A DNA stretch of 64,000 nt from Saprospiraceae bacterium (GTDB lineage: Bacteria > Bacteroidota > Bacteroidia > Chitinophagales > Saprospiraceae): contig JADJWN010000011.1 in the NCBI GenBank assembly GCA_016716335.1, positions 69,499 to 133,498 on the forward strand, given 5' to 3'. Position numbers and translations under genes: made by a program. The notes below the pieces were generated by a model. That model ran no database searches. It saw only the letters and a list, made by a program, of their open reading frames with translations, and was not told the origin of the DNA. Positions 1-9,391 of this stretch are shown here, one piece after another. The first letter of the stretch is position 1, and each line of letters opens with the position of its first letter.

Positions 1-3000
1 GGAATACCGTACAACTGACCAAATGGAATGCCTTCCCGGTATCGTATGCGTTTCAGTTCTCTAAGACTGTCCAGCGGAATATTGACAAAATTGGCAAAAG
101 GCCAGACATTGTTGGTCGCCGAATCAACTGCAGTCCCTGTATATTTGGACATGGTAAGGGGCAATACATACTCATAATAGTTATTGACAAAATCCTTACC
201 CAGACGGATAAATACCGCAAGTTTACCATCTTCTATAATCGAATCCTTATGCTCGGCATGTACAAACATCTGCAATCTCTTATAAAGGTTGAGATTGACT
301 CTTGCAAGTTTGCTCACACTCACTTCACAATTTCTGGACAGATTGGAAAAAATCAATGCCATAGAACGCTCATCCTGCAACTGATTGGCTATCGTATTGA
401 CCACAGCCTGACGTACTATACCCTGAGGTATACGGTATGGGAAGGGAGTTTTGGACGAGTTCTCTTCAAATCCCACATCATCCACGCTGAAATGCGGTGG
501 TGCCGCATCACTTCCTACACAGATGGGATCCTGCTTTCGCCATTGATTGCGCAAAATCTGAAACTGAGCCAGCCTGAAGGTCTTGGCAGATTCGAATTTG
601 GTCAGATAAAGCCGCATAAACTGTATAGACCTGAATCCGTTTATGCCATTGACAGGTGTACCTCCATTGATAGGTATCTGAAACTGGTACCACTTTTCCG
701 GGGCTCTTCCTTCCCTTTGTACGGTGACAGTCTGTCGGTAGAAAGGCACGTTTTCAGTATCCATCTCGTTGGATCCCGGTATTTTTCTGATCTTAATACG
801 GTACTCATAGTAGCTTTCTGCCTGTTCCAGTGACTTGTTGTTGTTCAGGTCTTCTGTATCCGGAAATCGGTTGCCACGGACGAAATTATTATCTGCAGAG
901 TTTTCCAAAGGTGCATTACCCTGAGGTCCGTTGAAGCTCTTGAATTTATTGAGCAGATTGGTCTCTCCGGCAAAAGACGGGTCATTGAAAAAGACAAAAT
1001 TATCATTGGATGGGTCCCTGACTACATCCGGTATCTGGGTCAGGTCATTCTCAATCAACCAGGAACTGAATCTGTCCTGCTCTTCCTCATCCGTCAATCC
1101 ATCAAATCCCAAGTCCTGCCTTCTACCCTCTCTGAGGTCAAACCCATTGACTAAAGGAATAGATACGGTGGCTTTACCATATACTGTATTTTTGGTAGGT
1201 ACCACCAGCGTACTCGTAGGTATGGCATTTTCAAAGAAAAGAAAGTTATCCTTGATGATATCCTCAGATACGTTCCCCAGATTAAACACCATTTCTCCTT
1301 CTTCACCATCCGGATGTACTTCGCCATCTCTTCTCTCCATGAATGGATTGAGCATCCAGAATTCTATAAACTCGTAGTTGGCAGCTTCAAAATCTGCATT
1401 CTGGAAGTATCTCATGATACCACCCCATCTTGAAGCCGGATTATTGAGCTTGATTTTTTCATTTTCGATTCTGAATCCCGAGGTATAACCCGGTATTCCG
1501 TTGCCTCTCCGGTCAAAATTGTAGGGACCCCGCTCTGATGGATAGTAGCTGATATCAAAAGTAAACAGTTGCTGCTGGCCGGGCTGTACCTGTCTGAACG
1601 GAAATAAATCCCGCTGTGAAATCAATCGGGTATATGGGTCACCGGCATCCTGTCCGGAGAGATTGACTCCCTGGTCAATGACATACCAGTTGATTTTAGC
1701 TCTGTTGGCGCCATAGGTCAGATTATTTTCCAATGCACTTTCAGGAAATTCCGGCGGTGTACTGGATAAAGTCCATATATTGGGATTAAATCCTCCCAGA
1801 TTGATGGCCGTAATCGAACCCTCAAAATCATCAATATTGGCTACCCCGCTGGTCTCCGTGACTTCCTTGCCGTTTTCATCCTTGTATTTGAAATTGATGG
1901 CTCTGGCATGCCCGGGCAATAATCCGGCGGCTTCACCAGTAAAATTGATATAGGACTTTTCTTTGGTACTGTAAAATGGTAGTTTGTCCACAAGCCGTGT
2001 TACAAAGGGGGCTTCTTCATTGTAATTGAAGTCCAGTCCGAAAATCCGGTTATTGATAGGATCGTCCCCGATATTTACCTTCTGGGTAAATGGCCTTTCC
2101 CAAAGCCTAAGATAGGTGAATCCCAGACTAGTTTTCTTATTGAACTGATATTCGGCCCGCAATCCGGCCATATTCTTCTGCTGCAGACTGAATAGTGAAT
2201 TGTCTTCAAAAGACACATTGATAGAGGTACCCTGTGCCATGTAGGCCTCATTGATGATACGCAGACGTCCCAGACTGTAATCAATCTCATAATCCTGTCC
2301 CTCAACGAGCAGCCTTCCACCGGCAGTCACTCTTACGGAGCCCTGGGGTACGAAGGGCCCAAGTGCTATTTCACCGTTGTTGATGCCCCGCACCCGGCCT
2401 TTCATCACAAATTTATTTTTTTCCAGTGACTGTCTGGCTATACTTATAGTGGTGTCGTAGAGTTCCTGATAAGTAAAAATCGCCGCCAGTGTGGAGTCAC
2501 CGATGTTTCTCGCCAAAGATTTACCGAATGGCTCAAGCAATGGAAACATCACAGAGCCGGTACGCTCGATTACTGTCACTCCCGGGATATAGTCGAAAAT
2601 ACCATCTGCCTGCGGGTCACTGTATCGGTTGAGTCTGTCAAGATTGAATAATTGCAGCAGTGGTTTATTCCTTAAGCCTTCTACAGGTATAAACTTTTTG
2701 ATGGATCCGTCATCAAAGTCGTCTTCGTAGAATATGTCAAATTCAAAATCCTGCTGATTGAGCTGATTGGTCCTGAGATTATATACATTTTTCATCATCA
2801 GGTCCCACAAGGGTGACCTGTACGGCTTGCCTTCAAAATTCACCAGCGTGGTTACCTGATTGGTGGATTTGAGCAGTTTGACAAAATGCAGTTTCGGGGT
2901 GTTGTCCCGCATAGTATCCGTCAGGTCACTGAACTGAACCGACGATGCAGACAATTGGCCAACCTGCAATACAGAATCGGAGGTCGCTGTGTAGTAATAA

Positions 3001-4445
3001 TTGTAAGCTACCCCCAATACCTGATTGGGTCTCAGCCTGATATTGAGGGATATAAAGCCGAGTTTGGGGTGAAATGTATATTCAGACGGAGAAAGCCTGC
3101 GTCCCCTGAAAACTTCAAAATCACGGGTTTGCTGGAATCCAAACTGACCCCTCAATATACTTGCCGCTTTATCAATATCACTGATATCCTCAATGCTCCT
3201 TATCCTGGGATAGATATTATTGGCCGTATTTACCGGCAGACATATCCCGGTTTCATCCGTTATATTGCAGTTAGGGTTGGCAAAGTTTGGATTGGAGGTG
3301 AATTTTTCCGGATCTGACTCCCCCAAATCGGCAATGGCGGCCACCATGGTAGAATTGTCCTGATATTCCGGTCTGTCATCCGATACCCACACTTCTATCT
3401 GGGCAATCTGGAATGAAGTGTTGATAAACGGAGGTTTCTGAAGAGCTCTTTCGTAGGTTTCTCTGTTATAGTGAGATATGAAAAAATGCCGGTTTTCATC
3501 ATAGTCATCCGGATAGATTTCAAAAAACTGTTCAGTCGCTCCATTACCGACTCTGAGATTATTAACTCTGGATCTTTGCTGGGATACCAATGCAGTCAAC
3601 CTTAACCTGCCAAACTGGAGCTCGGTTTTAAGACCGAAAAGGCTTTGTGCCCCCTGTATAAGATTACTTCTCAGGGGAAGACTTACGTTTCCTGCCTCTA
3701 TTTTTTTGATAATATCGTCTTCAGAAAAGTTATCGGAGTTGAAATCCAGTTTGATGACCCTGTCAAAATCAAAAGTGGACTGGGTGTCATAATTGAAGTT
3801 GAGCCGCATTTTTTTTCCGATACTTCCATCGACGTTCATCCTGATATTGGTACGAAAGTCAGGTATCAGCTGCCTTTGCGCCCTTAAGGGGAGTTGAGGA
3901 TCATCTCTTCTGCTATAAAGCATACCCACTGTAAGATCTACATTACCCTGGGGCTGAATATTCACCTCTGTACCACCGAACAAACGGTCCACCAGGCTGG
4001 TTTTGAGATCGACTTTGTCCATCGGATTGATCTTGCCGGAGGCTGATTTTTTCTCTGATTGAATACCTGCCAGCGTATTGAAATATCTTCTTTCTTCTTC
4101 TTTGGATTTCCAGTCGAGATATTCCTCAAATGTCATGTAACTGGGTGTCCTGTAGTACTCATCTCCGATTTTTTCGAGTATGATGTAGTGGCCGGTGACC
4201 GGATCATACTCCACTTTCTGGCTTATATTGGACGGAGTGATATCGAAAGGGTTTTTATTTTTATCGGTTATAAAATCCCCGTACCTGTCTTTGATTGGAA
4301 TGGTGTCTGTCCATATGGTATGGATTTCTTCCTTGTATGGATCCGGCAGATTTCTGGAGGCCTCATTGGCAAAAGCCAGATTGTGAATACAGAAAATTAC
4401 TGCTGCAATTTTTATATAAAACAACAAACTACTACTATAATTCAT
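1..4445 (-). CDS. sprA: SprA/Sov, T9SS outer-membrane translocon (3' end cut by window edge)
   Basis: SprA forms the very large outer-membrane beta-barrel through which type IX secretion cargo leaves the cell. The frame is open without a stop from the ATG at 4445 to the window edge, giving about 1481 residues, against roughly 2400 for full SprA, so the C-terminal third or more lies outside. It starts with a signal peptide (MNYSSSLLFYIKIAAVIFCI...), followed by the conserved early region TPSYMTFEEYLDWKSKEEE near residue 105 and by long stretches typical of the family such as NFNYDTQSTFDFDR and SVRVTAGGRLLVEGQDYEIDY. It lies downstream of ruvA on the same strand, a neighbourhood I recall from other Bacteroidota. 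The several T9SS-type cargo proteins in this window agree with a working system. No internal frameshift was seen. Identification rests on sequence recognition, not a search. Confidence 0.95.
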   Translation of the reverse strand, partial: MNYSSSLLFYIKIAAVIFCIHNLAFANEASRNLPDPYKEEIHTIWTDTIPIKDRYGDFITDKNKNPFDITPSNISQKVEYDPVTGHYIILEKIGDEYYRTPSYMTFEEYLDWKSKEEERRYFNTLAGIQSEKKSASGKINPMDKVDLKTSLVDRLFGGTEVNIQPQGNVDLTVGMLYSRRDDPQLPLRAQRQLIPDFRTNIRMNVDGSIGKKMRLNFNYDTQSTFDFDRVIKLDFNSDNFSEDDIIKKIEAGNVSLPLRSNLIQGAQSLFGLKTELQFGRLRLTALVSQQRSRVNNLRVGNGATEQFFEIYPDDYDENRHFFISHYNRETYERALQKPPFINTSFQIAQIEVWVSDDRPEYQDNSTMVAAIADLGESDPEKFTSNPNFANPNCNITDETGICLPVNTANNIYPRIRSIEDISDIDKAASILRGQFGFQQTRDFEVFRGRRLSPSEYTFHPKLGFISLNIRLRPNQVLGVAYNYYYTATSDSVLQVGQLSASSVQFSDLTDTMRDNTPKLHFVKLLKSTNQVTTLVNFEGKPYRSPLWDLMMKNVYNLRTNQLNQQDFEFDIFYEDDFDDGSIKKFIPVEGLRNKPLLQLFNLDRLNRYSDPQADGIFDYIPGVTVIERTGSVMFPLLEPFGKSLARNIGDSTLAAIFTYQELYDTTISIARQSLEKNKFVMKGRVRGINNGEIALGPFVPQGSVRVTAGGRLLVEGQDYEIDYSLGRLRIINEAYMAQGTSINVSFEDNSLFSLQQKNMAGLRAEYQFNKKTSLGFTYLRLWERPFTQKVNIGDDPINNRIFGLDFNYNEEAPFVTRLVDKLPFYSTKEKSYINFTGEAAGLLPGHARAINFKYKDENGKEVTETSGVANIDDFEGSITAINLGGFNPNIWTLSSTPPEFPESALENNLTYGANRAKINWYVIDQGVNLSGQDAGDPYTRLISQRDLFPFRQVQPGQQQLFTFDISYYPSERGPYNFDRRGNGIPGYTSGFRIENEKIKLNNPASRWGGIMRYFQNADFEAANYEFIEFWMLNPFMERRDGEVHPDGEEGEMVFNLGNVSEDIIKDNFLFFENAIPTSTLVVPTKNTVYGKATVSIPLVNGFDLREGRRQDLGFDGLTDEEEQDRFSSWLIENDLTQIPDVVRDPSNDNFVFFNDPSFAGETNLLNKFKSFNGPQGNAPLENSADNNFVRGNRFPDTEDLNNNKSLEQAESYYEYRIKIRKIPGSNEMDTENVPFYRQTVTVQREGRAPEKWYQFQIPINGGTPVNGINGFRSIQFMRLYLTKFESAKTFRLAQFQILRNQWRKQDPICVGSDAAPPHFSVDDVGFEENSSKTPFPYRIPQGIVRQAVVNTIANQLQDERSMALIFSNLSRNCEVSVSKLARVNLNLYKRLQMFVHAEHKDSIIEDGKLAVFIRLGKDFVNNYYEYVLPLTMSKYTGTAVDSATNNVWPFANFVNIPLDSLRELKRIRYREGIPFGQLYGI

Positions 4446-4634
4446 ACAGTTATATTCAAAATAAACCCACCTCTACCACGCAGAGAATTCAAAAACATTA
4501 GCGTATAACGGTGTGAGCATAAAAGATGGTATAAAATGTCAGGAAAAATTTAAAATTTCGTTATCAAAACCATTTTATTAATAAAATCAACATGTATAAT
4601 CAATTCTATAACAAATTATTGATTTAAAAAATGT

Positions 4635-5228
4635 TCAACCCATCTGTTTCAAAGCCAGTTTAATCAGGTCTTCGACAGATTGAGTTTCGGGAGCAGCAGT
4701 CAGAACAGATTTTATGGCTTTCTCCACGGCGGGTTTCGGAAAACCAAGGGCCAGCATGGCAGCAACAGCCTCATCCCTTACACCCGTACCCGGCATTGCC
4801 AGTCCTGCCGGACTTTGATCTCCTGTTTCCCTGATTACTTTATCTTTCAAATCAAGAATGATGCGCTTAGCCGTTTTTGGTCCGATACCTTTGACCTTGC
4901 TCAGGGCAAAATCATTCTCATGTATGATCGCCTTTTTCAACTCTTCAGCATTCATATAGGATAATATGACCCTTGCGGTATTCGGCCCAACCCCGCTGAC
5001 AGAAATCAGGAGTATGAATAATGCCCTTTCTTCTTCATCAAAAAAACCATACAGGGACTGCTCGTCTTCCCTAACATTCATATATGTCAGGATTCTTGCT
5101 TTTTCCAGTTTTTCTATTTTACTGTAGGTATTCAGGCTGATATTGACATGATAGCTCACACCTCCACATTCTACATATGTATTTGTGGGCGTACGGTGGG
5201 TGATATTACCATTGAGATATGCGATCAT
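4635..5228 (-). CDS. ruvA: Holliday junction branch migration protein RuvA
   Basis: RuvA binds four-way Holliday junctions as a tetramer and loads the RuvB helicase for branch migration during recombination repair in the cytoplasm. The 197-residue length is normal. The N-terminal OB-fold (about 1-62) is followed by two helix-hairpin-helix motifs, SVSGVGPNTA near 76-85 and KVKGIGPKTAKRI near 111-123, then an acidic linker and the small RuvB-contacting domain III (about 150-197). It starts at the ATG at 5228 and ends 189 bases before the sprA start. The two genes share a strand, but the gap could hold a separate sprA promoter. ruvB and ruvC are not in the window. Confidence 0.97.
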   Translation of the reverse strand: MIAYLNGNITHRTPTNTYVECGGVSYHVNISLNTYSKIEKLEKARILTYMNVREDEQSLYGFFDEEERALFILLISVSGVGPNTARVILSYMNAEELKKAIIHENDFALSKVKGIGPKTAKRIILDLKDKVIRETGDQSPAGLAMPGTGVRDEAVAAMLALGFPKPAVEKAIKSVLTAAPETQSVEDLIKLALKQMG

Positions 5229-5831
5229 GGGTTGACTGTTTGCATTCAGTATGATTCAGCGAAATGCTCACTGAATTAAGCGGCGAAGATAGGAATATTC
5301 TATTATATTAAATATATTTTTAATGTGAGATTATGGCCTTTGGCTGATAGATTATGAACAGGTAAAATATCTGAGGAAAAAAATCCTGAAAAAGCTAAAC
5401 GTAACAGGTAAATAAATAGTGTTACTACTTTAGGCCTCAGTATTTAATAAACGCATACAATATAATGATCCTTGAGCTCCTTTCCAGAAAAAATCCATGC
5501 CGTGCATTTGCAGCCAAAACGATCGTAATATGTGAAAAAAATTTGAGACAGATGGTAATGTAATTGAGTTTTGATCGTATTTCCTGCATTTGCAGGATGG
5601 GTGGTAAGGTGTACTCTAAGAGTCACTCTAGAAAGTGCTTATTTTATGGTCAGCTCAGCAAAGATAGACCTGATTGTCTCGTTCAACACATTTATCAACT
5701 TTGCACCAAAATTGCGCAGGTGTTGCTTATCCAATCAAAGAATAAAACCACCATATGACTAAAAAAGACTATGCCCTCAAACATTTCCAAAAATTGAATT
5801 AATCGCCTGTTGATTCTTGGCTTGATATAAA
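5229..5831. other. 603-base intergenic stretch, no gene recognised
   Basis: Only short overlapping reading frames of about 60 codons occur here on both strands, with no start context or family resemblance. The visible structure is a perfect inverted repeat CCTGCATTTGCAGG at 5583-5596, whose core TGCATTTGCAG occurs again as a direct repeat at 5503-5513. The stretch separates ruvA from the 3' end of the polyamine operon, so it must hold the ruvA promoter, but no clear TAnnTTTG was found. It may be decayed sequence. Confidence 0.5.
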
Positions 5832-6797
5832 TTACCAGCCCAGCACTATCGCAAAAATCAAGGGTGCCACGATGGTAGCATCAGACTCAATCACATACTT
5901 GGGGGTAGTAATGTCGAGCTTGCCCCATGTGATTTTTTCATTGGGTACTGCACCGGAATAAGACCCATAGCTGGTAGTACTGTCACTGATCTGACAGAAG
6001 TATGACCAGAAAGGTATATCGTGCATCTCCATATCCTGATACAGCATGGGCACGACACAAATCGGAAAGTCCCCTGCAATACCGCCACCTATCTGGAAAA
6101 ATCCCACACCCTTGCCCTGACAGTTTTTGACATACCAGTCAGCAAGCCACATCATATACTCTATGCCGCTTTTGGTTGTGGAGGCTTTGAGCTCTCCCTT
6201 GATACAGTAGGATGCAAAAATATTTCCCATGGTACTGTCTTCCCAGCCGGGTACTACAATGGGCAGATTTTTTTCGGCTGCTGCCAGCATCCAGCTGTTT
6301 TTAGGATCAATTTCATAATATTGCTCCAGCTCACCGCTCAACAGCATCTTATACATAAATTCATGCGGAAAATATCGCTCACCTTTTTTTTCTGCGTCAC
6401 TCCATACTTTGAAGAGGTGCTTCTGAAGCCTCCTGAAAGCTTCTTCTTCCGGGATACAGGTATCAGTGACCCTGTTGTAATGATTCTCCAGCAACTCCCA
6501 TTCATCCTGGGGGCTGAGGTCACGGTAATTCGGTACTCTTTTGTAGTGTGAGTGTGCTACCAGATTCATGATGTCTTCCTCCAGATTGGCACCTGTACAG
6601 GATATGATATGCACCTTGTCCTGCCGGATCATTTCTGCCAGAGATTTGCCCAGTTCGGCGGTACTCATGGCTCCCGCCAAAGTGATCATCATCTTACCAT
6701 CTTCACGCAGATGAGATACATAGCCATCTGCTGCATCAATCAGGGCAGCAGCATTGAAGTGTTTGTAATGCTCTCTTAAAAATCGCGTTACATCCAT
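5832..6797 (-). CDS. Deoxyhypusine-synthase-like enzyme (candidate homospermidine/spermidine-using aminobutyl transferase)
   Basis: The 321-residue protein belongs to the deoxyhypusine synthase (DHS) fold family. DHS uses NAD and spermidine to move an aminobutyl group onto a lysine of eIF5A, which bacteria lack; bacterial homologues are thought to act in polyamine metabolism, for example as homospermidine synthases. Visible family features are the NAD-binding segments TLAGAMSTAELG near the N-terminus and CTGANLEEDIMNLV, FFQIGGGIAGDFP in the middle, and the C-terminal TWGKLD, whose lysine (K293) corresponds to the catalytic lysine of eukaryotic DHS. It is the last gene of an operon with agmatinase (20-base gap) and arginine decarboxylase, which would supply putrescine as acceptor or donor. 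The family is certain; the exact product is inferred from context. Confidence 0.85.
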   Translation of the reverse strand: MDVTRFLREHYKHFNAAALIDAADGYVSHLREDGKMMITLAGAMSTAELGKSLAEMIRQDKVHIISCTGANLEEDIMNLVAHSHYKRVPNYRDLSPQDEWELLENHYNRVTDTCIPEEEAFRRLQKHLFKVWSDAEKKGERYFPHEFMYKMLLSGELEQYYEIDPKNSWMLAAAEKNLPIVVPGWEDSTMGNIFASYCIKGELKASTTKSGIEYMMWLADWYVKNCQGKGVGFFQIGGGIAGDFPICVVPMLYQDMEMHDIPFWSYFCQISDSTTSYGSYSGAVPNEKITWGKLDITTPKYVIESDATIVAPLIFAIVLGW

Positions 6798-6817
6798 GTT
6801 TCTTATTATTTGATTAT

Positions 6818-7696
6818 TCAGAAAATATTGTCTTTAATCTCCTTCTCAAATTTGTAGGTAAGCATTTTGTAATACAACTTGGCTGCTATAAAATCCGGTG
6901 CCGGATTCTCAGGACTCGGCAATAGCTCCACAATGTCAAAGCCTACTACATTCTTTCTGTTGAATACTTTTCTTAAAAATTCCAGAGTCTGATACCAACG
7001 CATACCACCGGGCTCCGGCGTACCCGTAGATGGCATGATTCCGCTGTCAAAGGCATCAAGATCGAAGGTAATGTACACATGGTCTGTCATCTTTTTGATG
7101 GCTTCCTCCATCCAGTAGTCATTGTCCATGATCTGATGGGCGAAATATACCTTTTTCATATCCATGTGCTCCTTTTCAGAGACATCCATGCTCCGGATAC
7201 CTACCTGTATCAGATTGGTATGTCTGGAAGCGTCATACACGGCACAGGCATGATTGTAGGGTGTGCCCATATACTCTGGTCTGAGATCGGCATGTGCATC
7301 TATCTGTAGCACCGTAAGATCGGCATACTTTTCATAATAGGCTTTGATTACACCTATGCTGATAGAATGCTCTCCTCCAAATATGGTGAGAAACTTACCG
7401 TACTCCAGATTTTTTTTGGTTTCTTCATAGGCTGCCCTGAAAACGAGCTCAGGAGACCTATCCTCAAGCACAGGTGGCAGCATATGCACTCCTACTTTAT
7501 ACACCTCAGTATCCGTCTCTATATCATAGAGTTCCATATTCTCAGAGGCATAGGCAAAAGCTTCAAATCCCCGGTCGGCGCCTTTGCCCCAGCTGCTGGT
7601 ACCATCATAAGGAATACTCTGCAATAGTACTCTGGCCCTGTCAAAGTCAGCGTACTCTTCGGGGATTCCGGCATAAGTTTGGGTTTTAGTCTTCAT
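6818..7696 (-). CDS. speB: Agmatinase (ureohydrolase family)
   Basis: Agmatinase cleaves agmatine to putrescine and urea with a binuclear manganese centre. The 292-residue protein has the ureohydrolase metal motifs in order: GGEHS at 107-111 (usually GGDHS), DAHAD at 133-137 and DLDAFDSG at 212-219. Agmatinase rather than arginase is chosen because the gene overlaps the arginine decarboxylase gene by 11 bases and would take its product; sequence alone does not separate the two substrates. The next gene down is the DHS-like enzyme. The Asp-to-Glu change in the first motif keeps a metal-binding side chain. It ends with an aromatic and lysine-rich tail (YKMLTYKFEKEIKDNIF). Confidence 0.88.
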   Translation of the reverse strand: MKTKTQTYAGIPEEYADFDRARVLLQSIPYDGTSSWGKGADRGFEAFAYASENMELYDIETDTEVYKVGVHMLPPVLEDRSPELVFRAAYEETKKNLEYGKFLTIFGGEHSISIGVIKAYYEKYADLTVLQIDAHADLRPEYMGTPYNHACAVYDASRHTNLIQVGIRSMDVSEKEHMDMKKVYFAHQIMDNDYWMEEAIKKMTDHVYITFDLDAFDSGIMPSTGTPEPGGMRWYQTLEFLRKVFNRKNVVGFDIVELLPSPENPAPDFIAAKLYYKMLTYKFEKEIKDNIF

Positions 7697-9089
7697 AGCC
7701 TAATATTTCAAGCATTTGTTGTACATTCTGTTCGTCGCGATATAGTCTGTCCACGATATTACCCTTGTCATCTCTGTCTATTATGATCTGTTTGGGAGAC
7801 GGGATGAGACAATGCTTGATGCCACCGTATCCACTGATGGCATCCTGATAGGCACCTGTATGGAAAAATCCCAGGTACAGGGGCTCTTCTTTTTCGGGAT
7901 CATAGGCAGGTAGCAGTATCTGCTGATTCATATCTTCGGAGTTGTAATAATCCGAGTGATCACAACTGATACCACCGATACTGACCTGCGTATATTCATT
8001 GTCCCATTTATTTACCGGAAGCAGAATGAATTTTTCGAAGATTGACCAGGCATCGGGAATGGTATTCATCAGACTATTGTCAATGAGATACCAGAGCTCT
8101 GTATCATTCTGCTGCTTCTGCTCCAGCACCGAAAAGATAATGGCCCCACTCTCTCCCACGGTATATTTGCCAAATTCGGTATATATGTCAGGCTCCGGAA
8201 TTCCCTCTTCTTCACACACATTTTTTATGTTACTCACGAGCTCATTGATCATATACTTGTAGTCATACTCAAATCCCAGATTGTTTCGGATCGGCAGTCC
8301 TCCCCCCAGATTGATGGAATCCAGGGTAGGGCAAATCTTTTTGAGCTCTGCAAACAGTTTCAGCGCTTTGCGGAATTCACCCCAATAGTAAAGATTATCC
8401 CGGATACCTGAATCCACAAAAAAATGCAGCATCTTTAGCTTGACTCTTTTCTTCCTGGCTATTTTGGATTTGTAGAAATCTATGATCTCTGCACTGCGTA
8501 CACCCAATCTGGAGGTATAGTACGCAGATTGCGGTTCTTCATTAATGGCCATACGTATTCCGACCGTCAATTCGTCTTTGGTCATGGCGTACAGCCTGTC
8601 CAGCTCCAGCTTACTGTCCAAAACCGGAATCACATTCTTGAAGCCCTCGTCCATCAGGCTTACGATCTTTTCCAGATATTCATCGGTCTTATGCCCGTTG
8701 TGAATCAGGATGATATCTTTGTCAATCTTACCTTTCTGATGCAATCTTTTGATCAGGTCAATATCAAATGCCGAAGAGGTCTCTAGGTGTACGTTATGTT
8801 CCAGGGCTTCGGTGATCACATGAGAGAAGTGACAGCATTTGGTACAGTAGCAATAGAAATATTCTCCCTTGTAATTATTGGCCTTCATGGCCTTATTGAA
8901 GAGATTTCGGGCCTTTTTGATCTGGTCTCCGATACGGGGCAGATAGGTCAGCCTGAATGGGGTACCGTATTTTTCAATCAGATATTTGAGTGAAATACCA
9001 TGGAAGGTGAGATTGCCCTGGTTAAGGTCAAATCCCTCCTGAGGGAAATAGTAGGTCTGATTGATCAGTTCGAAATATGTGTTTTTCAT
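7686..9089 (-). CDS. speA: Arginine decarboxylase, alanine-racemase-fold (PLP group IV)
   Basis: The 467-residue protein is a PLP-dependent decarboxylase of the alanine racemase/DAP-decarboxylase fold. The Schiff-base lysine is K84 in YCTKCCHF; the glycine loop that holds the PLP phosphate is LGGGLPI; and ISCDHSDYY in the C-terminal barrel provides the Cys-Asp pair at the active site of this class. Arginine is taken as substrate because agmatinase follows with overlapping coding sequence, giving arginine to agmatine to putrescine. It is shorter than the E. coli-type SpeA (about 660 residues) and resembles the compact version found in Bacteroidota. Diaminopimelate or carboxynorspermidine decarboxylase activity is the alternative; the operon argues against both. 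Confidence 0.85.
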   Translation of the reverse strand: MKNTYFELINQTYYFPQEGFDLNQGNLTFHGISLKYLIEKYGTPFRLTYLPRIGDQIKKARNLFNKAMKANNYKGEYFYCYCTKCCHFSHVITEALEHNVHLETSSAFDIDLIKRLHQKGKIDKDIILIHNGHKTDEYLEKIVSLMDEGFKNVIPVLDSKLELDRLYAMTKDELTVGIRMAINEEPQSAYYTSRLGVRSAEIIDFYKSKIARKKRVKLKMLHFFVDSGIRDNLYYWGEFRKALKLFAELKKICPTLDSINLGGGLPIRNNLGFEYDYKYMINELVSNIKNVCEEEGIPEPDIYTEFGKYTVGESGAIIFSVLEQKQQNDTELWYLIDNSLMNTIPDAWSIFEKFILLPVNKWDNEYTQVSIGGISCDHSDYYNSEDMNQQILLPAYDPEKEEPLYLGFFHTGAYQDAISGYGGIKHCLIPSPKQIIIDRDDKGNIVDRLYRDEQNVQQMLEILGYED

Positions 9090-9391
9090 TGAGCTTCAAG
9101 CAAAAACTGGTTGGTTATGCAATAGGGATGCAAAGAAACAATAAAATCATGGATAATATTATGGATATCACAAAGTTTTCATCACAATTTCCATTGAAAC
9201 TTGTACGAATTTACAATCACAAAATTCTCCAAAATATTTAATGAAATACCGGATTTTGGCGTGAGCAATACAAAAATCAAAAAAAACTCTGGTAAACAAC
9301 AGCACTGAAAGATTAAAATACTATCTTTATTTGAAAATCTGCTATAATACATTGTCCTATGGCTGAAATTATTCCAATTCAAAATCCAAGT
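9090..9391. other. Divergent intergenic region, polyamine operon / LRR protein
   Basis: About 300 AT-rich bases separate two divergently transcribed genes. A TTTCTTTG on the minus strand (9131-9138) differs in one base from the Bacteroidota -7 element and could serve the decarboxylase operon, and TATCTTTA near 9320 on the plus strand could serve the secreted protein. Neither has a convincing -33 partner. No gene is seen. Confidence 0.35.

Noticed and set aside
249..3317. Several plus-strand open frames of 80-190 codons opposite sprA
   Set aside because: They are antisense shadows; sprA is open and family-like across the whole stretch.
5564..5762. Small plus-strand genes of about 63 codons in the ruvA upstream gap
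   Set aside because: Two overlapping frames compete, neither has a promoter, leader or recognisable motif.
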